This document shows, in pieces, positions 7,369 to 15,913 of a stretch of 64,000 nucleotides of DNA. The stretch is from positions 186,001-250,000 of the forward strand of contig NZ_JAPFCC010000001.1 of the NCBI RefSeq assembly GCF_025562715.2. The letters are read 5' to 3'. Below the pieces are notes generated by a model, which searched no databases, was not told where the DNA came from, and saw only the letters and a program-made list of their open reading frames with translations. Origin of the DNA: Endozoicomonas gorgoniicola (GTDB lineage Bacteria; Pseudomonadota; Gammaproteobacteria; Pseudomonadales; Endozoicomonadaceae). Position numbers and translations under genes: made by a program. The first letter of the stretch is position 1. Each line of letters opens with the position of its first letter.

Positions 7369-8406
7369 ATGCGTTGTCATAAAAAACTCACTCAGGCGGT
7401 AGTATTTTTATTCTTTCTGTTGTTTGTCGGTTTATCAAATGCTCGCAAAGTGCATGATAACTGGTGCTGGTGTCTTAAAGATAACAAGGTGAATGGTAGT
7501 AAAAGGTTTGTAGGGCATTATAGGCCAAATAACTCTGGAGACGACATACTGATTACTTTTCGGTTTGTGGAGGCGACACGTTGCACTTATGAAGGGTCAG
7601 GTGTGAGTGTCAATATTTCAGCAAAACCGAAAGTGTTTGCCAGTATTGATTTCAGAGCTGTTGATGACAGGCCTGAGAAGCCTGTTCAGGTGGGTTACAC
7701 CGCTGATGATGGTCGCAAGGTGTTTGTCTATTACGAACACATGGATCCATCATTTTTTAATGCACTTACCGCCGGGGTGAAGGAGCGTTTGATGAGTGAA
7801 GATCCGTGTCTGAGTCATTCTGATGATTTATTCGACGAGACGGTTCGAGGGGTATGGCGCCGGATGCTTAACTTCTGGAACTCCCCTGAGATGGGGGAGG
7901 CTTTATTGACGTTACCTTATGTTCACTTTGCGCTTGCTGATCATCTACTTGGTTTTTCTCCTCCTTTAAGTGTCTACGGGTATGGCAGAAGGTATTCGGG
8001 CGGTCATGAGCAGTGTCGGCGTGGTGAAGATGGATTTATTCTTGGTAAGCCGTTAGACAAGGCAATGTTGCGGTCTCAGGTGAAAGCGTTACAGGTTGGG
8101 CAGGTCTGGTTTATGGAGGAGTCTGTTCAATATAGTACTATGGGGAGTCATAAAATATATCACATGAGTGTCGTCTATTTAGGGGGAGGGCTTTTCCTTT
8201 TGCTGATCAATAACAGGGGGCAGTTTTTCATGAATATTAATGATTTTGTCAGACTGTTTATCAGCACTGCACGGTATGCCGGAAAGTATCGTTTGAGAGC
8301 TGCATTGGTTCGGTCTTCAGATGGATTAAAGCCCTTTAGTTTGAAGATGGACGGACCGTATCCCAGAAGTGTGACTGATTTTTTTGATCAGTGGGGGTGT
8401 CAGTGA
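7369..8406 (+). CDS. secreted protein of unknown function
   Basis: This 345-residue protein has a clear signal peptide (basic start, then VVFLFFLLFVGLSNA) and a mature part starting near KVHDNWCWC. GGAGG eight bases before the ATG supports the start. I recognise no domain. The C-terminal half contains a glycine-rich GYGRRYSGGHEQC stretch and HKIYHMSVVY, which give Cys and His residues but not a known catalytic motif. It is a lone gene, convergent with the second aldolase. It could be an exported factor of the host-interaction set, but that is only inference. Confidence 0.6.
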   Translation: MRCHKKLTQAVVFLFFLLFVGLSNARKVHDNWCWCLKDNKVNGSKRFVGHYRPNNSGDDILITFRFVEATRCTYEGSGVSVNISAKPKVFASIDFRAVDDRPEKPVQVGYTADDGRKVFVYYEHMDPSFFNALTAGVKERLMSEDPCLSHSDDLFDETVRGVWRRMLNFWNSPEMGEALLTLPYVHFALADHLLGFSPPLSVYGYGRRYSGGHEQCRRGEDGFILGKPLDKAMLRSQVKALQVGQVWFMEESVQYSTMGSHKIYHMSVVYLGGGLFLLLINNRGQFFMNINDFVRLFISTARYAGKYRLRAALVRSSDGLKPFSLKMDGPYPRSVTDFFDQWGCQ

Positions 8407-8427
8407 CAGGTTAGTCTGGCAGGAAAG

Positions 8428-8455
8428 CCGCCAGCAGCCTTCTGGCTGCTGGCGG
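8428..8455. terminator. bidirectional hairpin between convergent genes
   Basis: A perfect 12-bp stem (CCGCCAGCAGCC / GGCTGCTGGCGG) with a TTCT loop sits between the unknown secreted gene and the convergent aldolase. It has no long T tract, but the position fits shared termination. Confidence 0.65.
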
Positions 8456-8466
8456 GAGGTCAGGGC

Positions 8467-9324
8467 TTACGCCTTGCCTTCGGAACCGAACTCGCGGATC
8501 TTGCCCATTACGGTTTCAACGATCGCTTCTTTACCAGGACCGATAACCTTGCGTGGGTCGTAAACTTTAGCGTCGGAAGCCAGAACTTCACGTACCATCT
8601 TGGTCCATGCGATCTGGTTTTCAGTGTTTACGTTGATTTTTGCAGTACCACGGCTGATAGCATTCTGGATGTCAGCAGTCGGGATACCAGTACCACCGTG
8701 CAGTACCAGAGGTACGCCGGTCAGTTCGTTGATTTCCTGCATTTCAGCGAAGCCCAGGTTTGGCTCACCAGCGTATTCGCCGTGTACAGAACCCAGAGCC
8801 GGAGCCAGGCAGTCCAGACCGGTGCGCTCAACCAGTTCTTTACATTCCTGAGCGTCAGCGTAGATAACGCCGTCAGCGATAACGTCGTCTTCCTGACCGC
8901 CAACTACACCCAGCTCAGCTTCAACAGAAACGCCACGAGCGTGAGCGTATTCTACAACGGTCTTGGTCATCTCAACGTTGCCTTCGAATGGACCGTGAGA
9001 ACCGTCGATCATTACGGAAGTGAAGCCTGCGTCGATCGCTTCTTTACACTTCTCGATGCTGGAGCCGTGGTCCAGGTGGATAGCAACAGGAACAGTGATT
9101 TCCATGCTTTCGATCAGTGCGCCAACCATAGCGGTGATCACCTTGAAACCGCCCATGTAGCGAGCAGCGCCTTCAGACACACCCAGGATAACTGGAGCGT
9201 TAGACTTCTGGGCAGCAGTCAGGATAGCCTGAGTCCATTCCAGGTTGTTGATGTTGAACTGGCCTACAGCGTATTTGCCTTCGCGTGCCTTGTTCAGCAT
9301 TTCAGTCATAGATACCAGAGCCAT
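8467..9324 (-). CDS. fba: class II fructose-bisphosphate aldolase, short (Bacillus-like) type
   Basis: This 285-residue zinc aldolase resembles the Firmicutes FbaA / GatY-KbaY branch rather than the 354-residue enzyme at 5886. Visible motifs are IHLDHGSS near residue 82, VLHGGTGIP near 208 and KINVNTE near 230. GAGGA eight bases before the start supports the ATG. Fructose 1,6-bisphosphate is the likely substrate, though tagatose bisphosphate cannot be excluded from sequence alone. Regular GC-rich codon use like ptsI, adhE and gap suggests high expression. Confidence 0.88.
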   Translation of the reverse strand: MALVSMTEMLNKAREGKYAVGQFNINNLEWTQAILTAAQKSNAPVILGVSEGAARYMGGFKVITAMVGALIESMEITVPVAIHLDHGSSIEKCKEAIDAGFTSVMIDGSHGPFEGNVEMTKTVVEYAHARGVSVEAELGVVGGQEDDVIADGVIYADAQECKELVERTGLDCLAPALGSVHGEYAGEPNLGFAEMQEINELTGVPLVLHGGTGIPTADIQNAISRGTAKINVNTENQIAWTKMVREVLASDAKVYDPRKVIGPGKEAIVETVMGKIREFGSEGKA

Positions 9325-10271
9325 AAACGTTTCCTCGGTCAGTGGTAACAGTTGTGATGCATCCCTGAAGGGTTTGCTTCATCGAGTTTTTTCAACCGGA
9401 CAGACGTCCGGTTGAATGGAACTGGGAGTGAATGTTTTTATTTGACCGTGGTTGAGTAATCACAGTCATTATTAACATTCTGATTGCCATTTTAATTGCT
9501 TTTTTTAATCAAAAGACCAGAAGCGATGTAAAGAAGCCTTTTTCAATCTGTTAATTATTGAAAAATTGTTTCATAATTCGAACTGCTCTTACCTGTTACG
9601 ATGGTAACAGTGTATAAATACAGATGTATTTATTACCGAGGCCACCATTCAAAGGAAGATGATTACGAAAGCATGGCAATGCCATCCCGCTATTGTGCGA
9701 CATTTGGCAATTATATACAAATGCCACGTTGCTCTTATAGTGTTGTGTGCGGGTATCGTTACGTGTGCCTGCCACCCGGTGGTAAGCAATACAGAGGCTT
9801 TTCAGCAATCATGACGCCTTCCGGGCTGGTGGCAGGGAAATACTGATTCAGGTCAGGGAAATTCACATAATGGTGTTGTAATTTTCCCTGGCTAGATAAA
9901 TTCGAGTGGGTTTTTTTGGATTTCACGTTTTAAATAAAAAAACATTATATGAAGCAACAATTCATATATCCCAATGTTTGAATTTGAGTGGATTTGTTTT
10001 TTTGTTTAGCTGTTTGTTTGATAAGTGTTTTGCAGAGCGTTTTATCAAATGTTGCACTATCTTGGAATTGATTGATTGCTTCTGACAGTTTCGATGCTTT
10101 ATTCCATTTGAAAATGTTAAATGTGATCTGATGTCAAAGTCTGTGCATGGCTAAGTGATTGCTCAGGAACACTGTTCGAAACTAAATGATTAAATACTAC
10201 TGATGATTTGTGTTAAGTGTTTTTGTTATATGCAAACATCAGTTTTAGATTGATATGAATGTGGGTGGTTT
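9325..10271. other. long AT-rich intergenic region upstream of ptsI
   Basis: These 947 bp lie between the divergent fba and ptsI. Six-frame reading gives only short frames with no recognisable protein. The part at 9880-10260 is very AT-rich. It must carry the fba and ptsI promoters and could hold a small RNA, but I see no clear structure. Confidence 0.55.
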
Positions 10272-11987
10272 ATGTTCTCAGGCATCATTGCTTCCTCCGG
10301 CGTTGCCATTGGTAAAGCATTTGTCCTTAAAGAAGCTGAATTTCAAATCAGCGATGGCGTACTGGACAGCTCTGAAGTAGACGCAAACATTGCGCGCTTC
10401 AAAGATGCTATCGCTAAAACGGTTGAACAGCTGGAGGCAATCCGTGATAAAGCGGCTGCCAAGCTGGGCGAAGAAGAAGCTGAAGTCTTCGAAGGTCATA
10501 TCCTGGTAGCGACTGACGAAGAGCTGGAAGAAGAAGTTGTTGAAGCGATCAAGGGCCTGAAGCCTGCTGATGCGGCACTGAGTGAGACCATTGCTACAAA
10601 CGTTGCGATGCTGGCCGAGCTGGACGACCCTTACCTGCGTGAGCGTGTTGCTGACATCAAGGACGTTGGTCGTCGTATGGTCAAGAACCTGCTGGGCATC
10701 GACATGGCGTCTCTGGAAGATGTGGCTCACGGCACTATCATCATTGCCGATGACCTGACTCCGTCTGAAACGTCCCAGATCGATCTGGAGCGCGTATGGG
10801 GCTTTATCACTAACATTGGTGGCCGTACTTCTCACTCTGCGATCATGGCCCGCTCTCTGGAACTGCCAGCGATCGTTGGTGCCAAGGTAGCGACTGACTG
10901 CATCCAGAACGGTGATACTGTTGTTCTGGACGCCATCAACAATAAGGTACTGGTGAATCCTGACCAGTCTGCCATCGATTCTTACAAGACCCTGCAGGCG
11001 CAGCTGGACGAAGAGCGTAAAGAGCTGTCCAAGCTGAAAGACCTGCCATGCACCACCGTTGACGGCAAGCAGTTCGAAATCTGCTCCAACATCGGTACCG
11101 TGAAAGACACCGAAGGTGCAAACCGTCACGGTGCTGAGGGTGTAGGCCTGTATCGTACTGAGTTCCTGTTCATGGATCGTACTCAGATGCCTACCGAAGA
11201 GGAGCAGTTCGACGCATACAAGGCAGTGGCTGAAGCTATGTCTGACCGTCCAGTGGTTATCCGTACCCTGGATATCGGTGGTGACAAGGATCTGCCTTAC
11301 CTGGACCTGCCACAGGAACTGAACCCGTTCCTGGGCTGGCGTGCGATCCGTATGTGCTTCGACAAGCCTGAGATCCTGAATACCCAGCTGCGCGCTATCC
11401 TGCGTGCATCCGCTTTCGGTAAGCTGAAGATCATGTTCCCAATGGTGATCTCCGTTGAGGAAGCTCGTCGCCTGAAGCAGATCGTTGCTGACGTTAAGGC
11501 TGAGCTGACCAGCGAAGGCATTGCTTTCGACGACACCGTTGAAGTGGGTATCATGGTTGAGACGCCAGCGGCTGTTATGGTAGCTGACCTGCTGATTCAG
11601 GAAATGGACTTCTTCTCCATCGGTACCAACGACCTGACCCAGTACATTCTGGCGGTTGACCGTGGTAATGAGATGATCGCTGATATGTACGACCCAATGG
11701 CTCCGGCTGTTCTGCGTGCTATCAAGCGTGTTATCGACTGCTCCCACGAAGCGGGCAAGTGGACTGGCATGTGTGGTGAGATGGCGGGCGATGAACATGC
11801 CTCCCTGATCCTGGCGGGTCTGGGTCTGGACGAGTTTTCCATGAGTGCGACCTCCATCCCGCGTGTTAAGAAAGTTCTGCGTAGCCACAAGTACGAAGAG
11901 CTGAAGGTGATGGCTGAAGCGGCTGTAAATCAGCCTACTACTGAAGACGTAAAAGCTTTGCTGAACGACTTTATCGCCAGGCACTGA
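10272..11987 (+). CDS. ptsI: PTS enzyme I (phosphoenolpyruvate-protein phosphotransferase)
   Basis: This 571-residue cytosolic enzyme takes phosphate from PEP and passes it to HPr. The N-terminal HPr-binding and phosphohistidine domain contains GGRTSHSAIMAR with the active His188. The C-terminal PEP-binding barrel has GVGLYRTEFLFM, FSIGTNDLTQY and the cysteine motif GKWTGMCGEMAG. Length matches the family. Unlike E. coli, ptsH and crr are not adjacent: two ptsH copies lie near 37.4 and 41.9 kb and crr at 46.9 kb. A weak GGTGG precedes the start. Confidence 0.96.
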   Translation: MFSGIIASSGVAIGKAFVLKEAEFQISDGVLDSSEVDANIARFKDAIAKTVEQLEAIRDKAAAKLGEEEAEVFEGHILVATDEELEEEVVEAIKGLKPADAALSETIATNVAMLAELDDPYLRERVADIKDVGRRMVKNLLGIDMASLEDVAHGTIIIADDLTPSETSQIDLERVWGFITNIGGRTSHSAIMARSLELPAIVGAKVATDCIQNGDTVVLDAINNKVLVNPDQSAIDSYKTLQAQLDEERKELSKLKDLPCTTVDGKQFEICSNIGTVKDTEGANRHGAEGVGLYRTEFLFMDRTQMPTEEEQFDAYKAVAEAMSDRPVVIRTLDIGGDKDLPYLDLPQELNPFLGWRAIRMCFDKPEILNTQLRAILRASAFGKLKIMFPMVISVEEARRLKQIVADVKAELTSEGIAFDDTVEVGIMVETPAAVMVADLLIQEMDFFSIGTNDLTQYILAVDRGNEMIADMYDPMAPAVLRAIKRVIDCSHEAGKWTGMCGEMAGDEHASLILAGLGLDEFSMSATSIPRVKKVLRSHKYEELKVMAEAAVNQPTTEDVKALLNDFIARH

Positions 11988-12187
11988 TACAAGTCCGACA
12001 GGTGTCGGCAAGCTGTAATAGCTGTAACAACAAAATATAAAGAGGAGCAGGCAATGACCTGCTCCACAAAAAGCGGTAACACGTCAAAATAGCAGTGAAT
12101 AACATTGCACGGCGTGCCTATCTGCTAAAGCCTGAATGAACGAACCAGGCTTGGAAGGATTTCGATGACAAGTAAGAGGTAATGCAA

Positions 12188-14803
12188 ATGGCCACTGACA
12201 AGCAGTCAGCCAAAGCAGTAAAACAGGAAACAGGTAAAACAGAGGTTGAGATGCAACTCGACGCTCTGCTGGATCGGGCGAAAGTCGCTCGTGAAAAATA
12301 CCTGAAGCTGGACCAGGAAGCGATTGACCGTATTAATAAGGCGATGGCTCTTGCGGGGCAGTCTGCGCACATGGAGCTGGCGCGCATGGCGGTTGAAGAA
12401 ACCGGCCGTGGTATTCTGGAAGACAAGGTGACCAAGAACATCTTCTCTACTGAATACGTTCATCACTCCATCAAATACGACAAAACAGTCGGTGTTATTG
12501 AAGATAACGAAGAAGAAGATTACATGCTGGTTGCAGAGCCAGTGGGTATTGTCTGCGGTATTACACCGGTGACTAACCCGACTTCGACCACTATGTTCAA
12601 GTCCATTATTTCTGCCAAGACCCGTAATCCGATTGTTTTTGCTTTCCACCCATCTGCCCAGAAATGCTCCAGCGAAGCGGCTCGTATCCTGCGTGATGCT
12701 GCTGTCGAAGTGGGTGCGCCGGAAGACTGTATTCTGTGGGTAGAAAAACCTTCTCTGGAAGCAACCCAGAAGCTGATGGTTCACCCGGATATTTCTGTCA
12801 TTCTGGCCACCGGTGGTTCCGGCATGGTTCGCGCTGCTTACTCTTCCGGTAAGCCAGCCCTGGGGGTTGGTCCGGGTAACGTGCCTTGTGTCATTGATCG
12901 TACTGCCGACCTGAAGCAGGCTACCAATGACCTGGTGATGTCCAAGAGCTTTGACAACGGTATGATCTGTGCCTCCGAGCAGGCAGCGATTGTACACGAA
13001 GCAGTTTACCCGCAGTTCATCAAAGAGATGAAAGCGCTGAACGTTTACTTCACGACTCCTGAAGAAACCAGAAAGCTGGCGGAAGTTGTGATTGTTGATG
13101 GTCACGTTAACAGTAAAATTGTTGGTATGAAGCCAGTTACCATCGCAGAGATGGCTGGCGTTAAAATTCCTGCAGAAACCCGTGTGATTGCGGCTGAAAT
13201 CGAAGGTGTGGGTCCGGAATTCCCCCTGTCCCGTGAGAAACTGTCTCCAGTACTGGGTGTTCTGAAAGCCCGCGATACCAGGCATGGTATTGAGCTGGCT
13301 GACAAGATGCTGAACTTTGGTGGCCTGGGTCACTCAGCGGTTCTGCACGCTCAGGATGATGACGTCATCGACCAGTTTTCCCTGGCGATGAAAGCCGGCC
13401 GTATTATCATCAACTCGCCGTCTACCCACGGTGCGATTGGTGACCTGTACAACACTAATATGCCTTCCCTGACTCTGGGTTGTGGTTCTTACGGTGGTAA
13501 CAGCACCACGTCCAACGTTTCGGCTGTTAACCTGATTAACGTTAAGCGTGTGGCGAAGCGTCGTGTGAGTATGCAGTGGTTTAAACTTCCCCGTAAAATC
13601 TACTTTGAAGCAAACTCTTTGCAGTACCTTGAGAAGATGCCTGACATTTCTCGTGTATTCATCGTCACCGACGAAACCATTCAGAGCCTGGGTTACGTTG
13701 ACAAGATTCAGTACCACCTGAACCGTCGTCAGATACCAGTACAGGTTCGTGTATTTAACCAGGTCGAGCCTGATCCGTCACTGGCGACTATTCGTGCCGG
13801 TGCTGACGATATGGATCGTTTCCATCCAGACGTGATTATCGCACTGGGTGGTGGTTCTCCCATCGATGCAGCAAAAGGCATGTGGTTGTTCCACGAGCAG
13901 CCAGAAGCTGATTTTGAAAGCATGTCACAGAAGTTTCTGGATATTCGCAAGCGTGTTTACAAGTTCCCTAAACTGGGCAAAAAAGCACGTCTGGTGGCTA
14001 TTCCTACCACTTCCGGTACCGGCTCTGAAGTGACCTCCTTTGCGGTGATCACTGACAAGGAAAGAGGTATTAAGTACCCACTGGCAGACTATGAGCTGAC
14101 GCCAGATGTAGCGATTCTGGACCCGAACCTGGTACAGACCGTGCCTAAGAAGGTAACGGCAGACACCGGCCTGGACGTGTTGACTCATGCTCTGGAAGCT
14201 TTTGTATCGGTTATGGCGTCTGACTACACTGACGCCCTGGCAATGAAGGCTATTCAGCTGACCTTCGATTACCTGCCAGCGTCTTACGAGTCTGCCGACA
14301 AGCGCGCTCGTGAGAAAATGCACAATGCTTCCTGTATTGCGGGTATGGCGTTTGCCAACGCATTCCTGGGAATCAACCACTCCATGGCGCATAAGCTGGG
14401 TCACGAGATGAAGATTCCTCACGGTCTGGCTAATGCCCTGCTGCTGCCGCATGTGATTGAGTACAACGGTAACAGCAAGCCTTCCAAGGTAGCGACTTTC
14501 CCGAAATACGACCACTACATTGCCCACGAGAAGTACACTGAAGTCGCCAAAATTCTGGGACTGCCTCACAGCACGACTGATGAGGGGGTTAAGTCTCTGG
14601 CCAATGCAGTTCGTGACTTGATGAAGAAAGTTGAGGTACCGCTTTCCCTGAAAGAAATGGGCTTCAATGAGAAAGAGTTCCTGGCTAAAGTGCCGGAGCT
14701 GGCTGCCTTTGCATTTGAAGATCAGTGTACGACAGCCAACCCGCGTATGCCGCTGGTGACTGAGCTGGAAGAGTTGCTGAAGAAAGCTTACTACGGTGAG
14801 TAA
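12188..14803 (+). CDS. adhE: bifunctional acetaldehyde/alcohol dehydrogenase AdhE
   Basis: This fermentative enzyme of 871 residues reduces acetyl-CoA to acetaldehyde and then ethanol with NADH. The N-terminal aldehyde dehydrogenase half has the catalytic cysteine in DNGMICASEQ (Cys261). The C-terminal iron-dependent alcohol dehydrogenase half has GGGSPIDAAK for NAD and the metal histidines in NHSMAHKLGHEMKIPHG. I chose ATG 12188 over 12182 because AAGAGGT then sits seven bases upstream. It is the sink for the glycolytic flux suggested by the surrounding genes. Confidence 0.96.
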   Translation: MATDKQSAKAVKQETGKTEVEMQLDALLDRAKVAREKYLKLDQEAIDRINKAMALAGQSAHMELARMAVEETGRGILEDKVTKNIFSTEYVHHSIKYDKTVGVIEDNEEEDYMLVAEPVGIVCGITPVTNPTSTTMFKSIISAKTRNPIVFAFHPSAQKCSSEAARILRDAAVEVGAPEDCILWVEKPSLEATQKLMVHPDISVILATGGSGMVRAAYSSGKPALGVGPGNVPCVIDRTADLKQATNDLVMSKSFDNGMICASEQAAIVHEAVYPQFIKEMKALNVYFTTPEETRKLAEVVIVDGHVNSKIVGMKPVTIAEMAGVKIPAETRVIAAEIEGVGPEFPLSREKLSPVLGVLKARDTRHGIELADKMLNFGGLGHSAVLHAQDDDVIDQFSLAMKAGRIIINSPSTHGAIGDLYNTNMPSLTLGCGSYGGNSTTSNVSAVNLINVKRVAKRRVSMQWFKLPRKIYFEANSLQYLEKMPDISRVFIVTDETIQSLGYVDKIQYHLNRRQIPVQVRVFNQVEPDPSLATIRAGADDMDRFHPDVIIALGGGSPIDAAKGMWLFHEQPEADFESMSQKFLDIRKRVYKFPKLGKKARLVAIPTTSGTGSEVTSFAVITDKERGIKYPLADYELTPDVAILDPNLVQTVPKKVTADTGLDVLTHALEAFVSVMASDYTDALAMKAIQLTFDYLPASYESADKRAREKMHNASCIAGMAFANAFLGINHSMAHKLGHEMKIPHGLANALLLPHVIEYNGNSKPSKVATFPKYDHYIAHEKYTEVAKILGLPHSTTDEGVKSLANAVRDLMKKVEVPLSLKEMGFNEKEFLAKVPELAAFAFEDQCTTANPRMPLVTELEELLKKAYYGE

Positions 14804-14841
14804 GCTGATGCTGTGAGACAGTTCACTGGCTTTTAAAGCTT

Positions 14842-14883
14842 AAAAAAACGGGCGGATGAATGAATCATCTGCCCGTTTTTTTA
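14842..14883. terminator. bidirectional terminator between adhE and dsbB-like gene
   Basis: AAAAAACGGGCGGATGA and TCATCTGCCCGTTTTTT form a long stem with a five-base loop and A/T tracts on both sides, so it can end transcription from both convergent genes. Confidence 0.92.
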
Positions 14884-14900
14884 TTACGTATTGACACTGT

Positions 14901-15485
14901 TCATTTGAACCAGTTTTGCAGTAGCTTGTAATGCACTGGATTGCTATCACAGGCATATAGGCCGCACTCCAGAAAGGCTGAAACCATGTTGATGCAGATG
15001 ACTGCAAAACAGACGACGATAGTACATTTTACCCATGCAGCCTGTGCGGAAAACTGAATAAATGCAGATGATACAGTGAAGTGGCCCGGAACCAGTAATG
15101 CAAGTGAGACTGTGGCAAGAATGGCGGTAAAGCAAATGAATGCCCAGGTGTAAAAATGCCAGCCAAAAAACGGGTTGCCGTAACCCGGTGTACCGGGGAT
15201 GACGTGCAGGCTGACCTGTCGCAGGGCGATGCCGGCGCCCAGCATGGCTGATAGCAACAATAAGCCGTAATGCCAGGGTCTTGGGCCATAAAAAATATTA
15301 AGTGTGATGCCGAACATGCAGGCGGTAAAGGCAATTCGCTGGAGCAGACACAAAGGACAGGGCAGTTCATGATAGACAAACTGGTCGTACAGAGCAAAAG
15401 CCAGAATGCCGGACAGAATTAACAGCCCCAGCGCATTGAGTTGACGCCATTGGCAGGATACAGCTAGTGGATCAGGCTGACTCAT
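14901..15485 (-). CDS. DsbB-like disulfide bond formation membrane protein
   Basis: This 194-residue inner-membrane protein has four or five hydrophobic segments and the DsbB quinone-site motif LPCPLCLLQR (Cys43, Cys46). The second periplasmic loop, where E. coli DsbB has its other redox cysteine pair, contains no cysteine; the only late cysteines are in ECGLYACDSNP near the C-terminus. It may therefore be a variant oxidoreductase. A 55-residue membrane protein gene lies nine bases upstream on the same strand. Confidence 0.8.
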   Translation of the reverse strand: MSQPDPLAVSCQWRQLNALGLLILSGILAFALYDQFVYHELPCPLCLLQRIAFTACMFGITLNIFYGPRPWHYGLLLLSAMLGAGIALRQVSLHVIPGTPGYGNPFFGWHFYTWAFICFTAILATVSLALLVPGHFTVSSAFIQFSAQAAWVKCTIVVCFAVICINMVSAFLECGLYACDSNPVHYKLLQNWFK

Positions 15486-15494
15486 TGTATTTTC

Positions 15495-15662
15495 CTACAG
15501 CAAGATGGGCAGTGTGCCAGTCGCATGGTGTTGAAACCAGAATAAAGCGACAGCGTAAGACAGGATGAACATTCCAATAGCTGGGGCTAGCCGGTTGTTA
15601 AGTATCAGAATCAGGGCAATCAGTAGCAACAGAAATGTTGTGCCAACCATGAAGAACACCAT
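15495..15662 (-). CDS. small membrane protein, DUF5993-like partner of the DsbB-like protein
   Basis: This 55-residue frame begins MVFFMVGTTFLLLLIALILI and contains a second hydrophobic stretch before WFQHHATGTL. Two helices with an HH near the end recall the DUF5993 proteins that often sit directly upstream of DsbB-like genes. It ends nine bases before the dsbB-like start, so the two are probably one operon. Family assignment is from memory of the pattern and is moderate. Confidence 0.6.
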   Translation of the reverse strand: MVFFMVGTTFLLLLIALILILNNRLAPAIGMFILSYAVALFWFQHHATGTLPILL

Positions 15663-15899
15663 TTTCACGAATCGTGTCTGAAATGTAGTCCATCACTGGA
15701 GGTGTGTGAGGATCGGTCTGGTAACGTTCTTTAAGTGAACACACAGCGGTTTCTACATTTTATCTGTGCATTCATGCGGGATCGATGGGAGAACTGTGTA
15801 TGACAGTGTGAACTCCATTTATTTAAAATTGAGCTGAATCATTATGTTACAGTCTCTTCCCGAGACATAATGTTGCAGACTATTGGGATTTGGTTGCTT

Positions 15900-15913
15900 A
15901 TGGTTGATTCTAG
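15900..15913 (+). pseudogene. ompR: stranded native 5' end of ompR
   Basis: ATGGTTGATTCTAG encodes M-V-D-S and the first two bases of the next codon. Joined across the insertion to AGCACGGTATTT at 17536 it restores MVDSSTVFVVDDDD in frame. It is now cut from the rest of the gene by the IS1182-type element. Confidence 0.85.

Noticed and set aside
9601..9846. 81-codon frame in the ptsI upstream region
   Set aside because: There is no clear ribosome site, composition is atypical and no family is recognised.
10278..12011. 577-codon open frame antisense to ptsI
   Set aside because: It mirrors the highly biased codons of ptsI and has no recognisable protein; the same effect is seen opposite adhE, gap, lacZ and pfkA.
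14901..15485. Full DsbB orthologue
   Set aside because: The second redox cysteine pair is absent, so I call it DsbB-like only.
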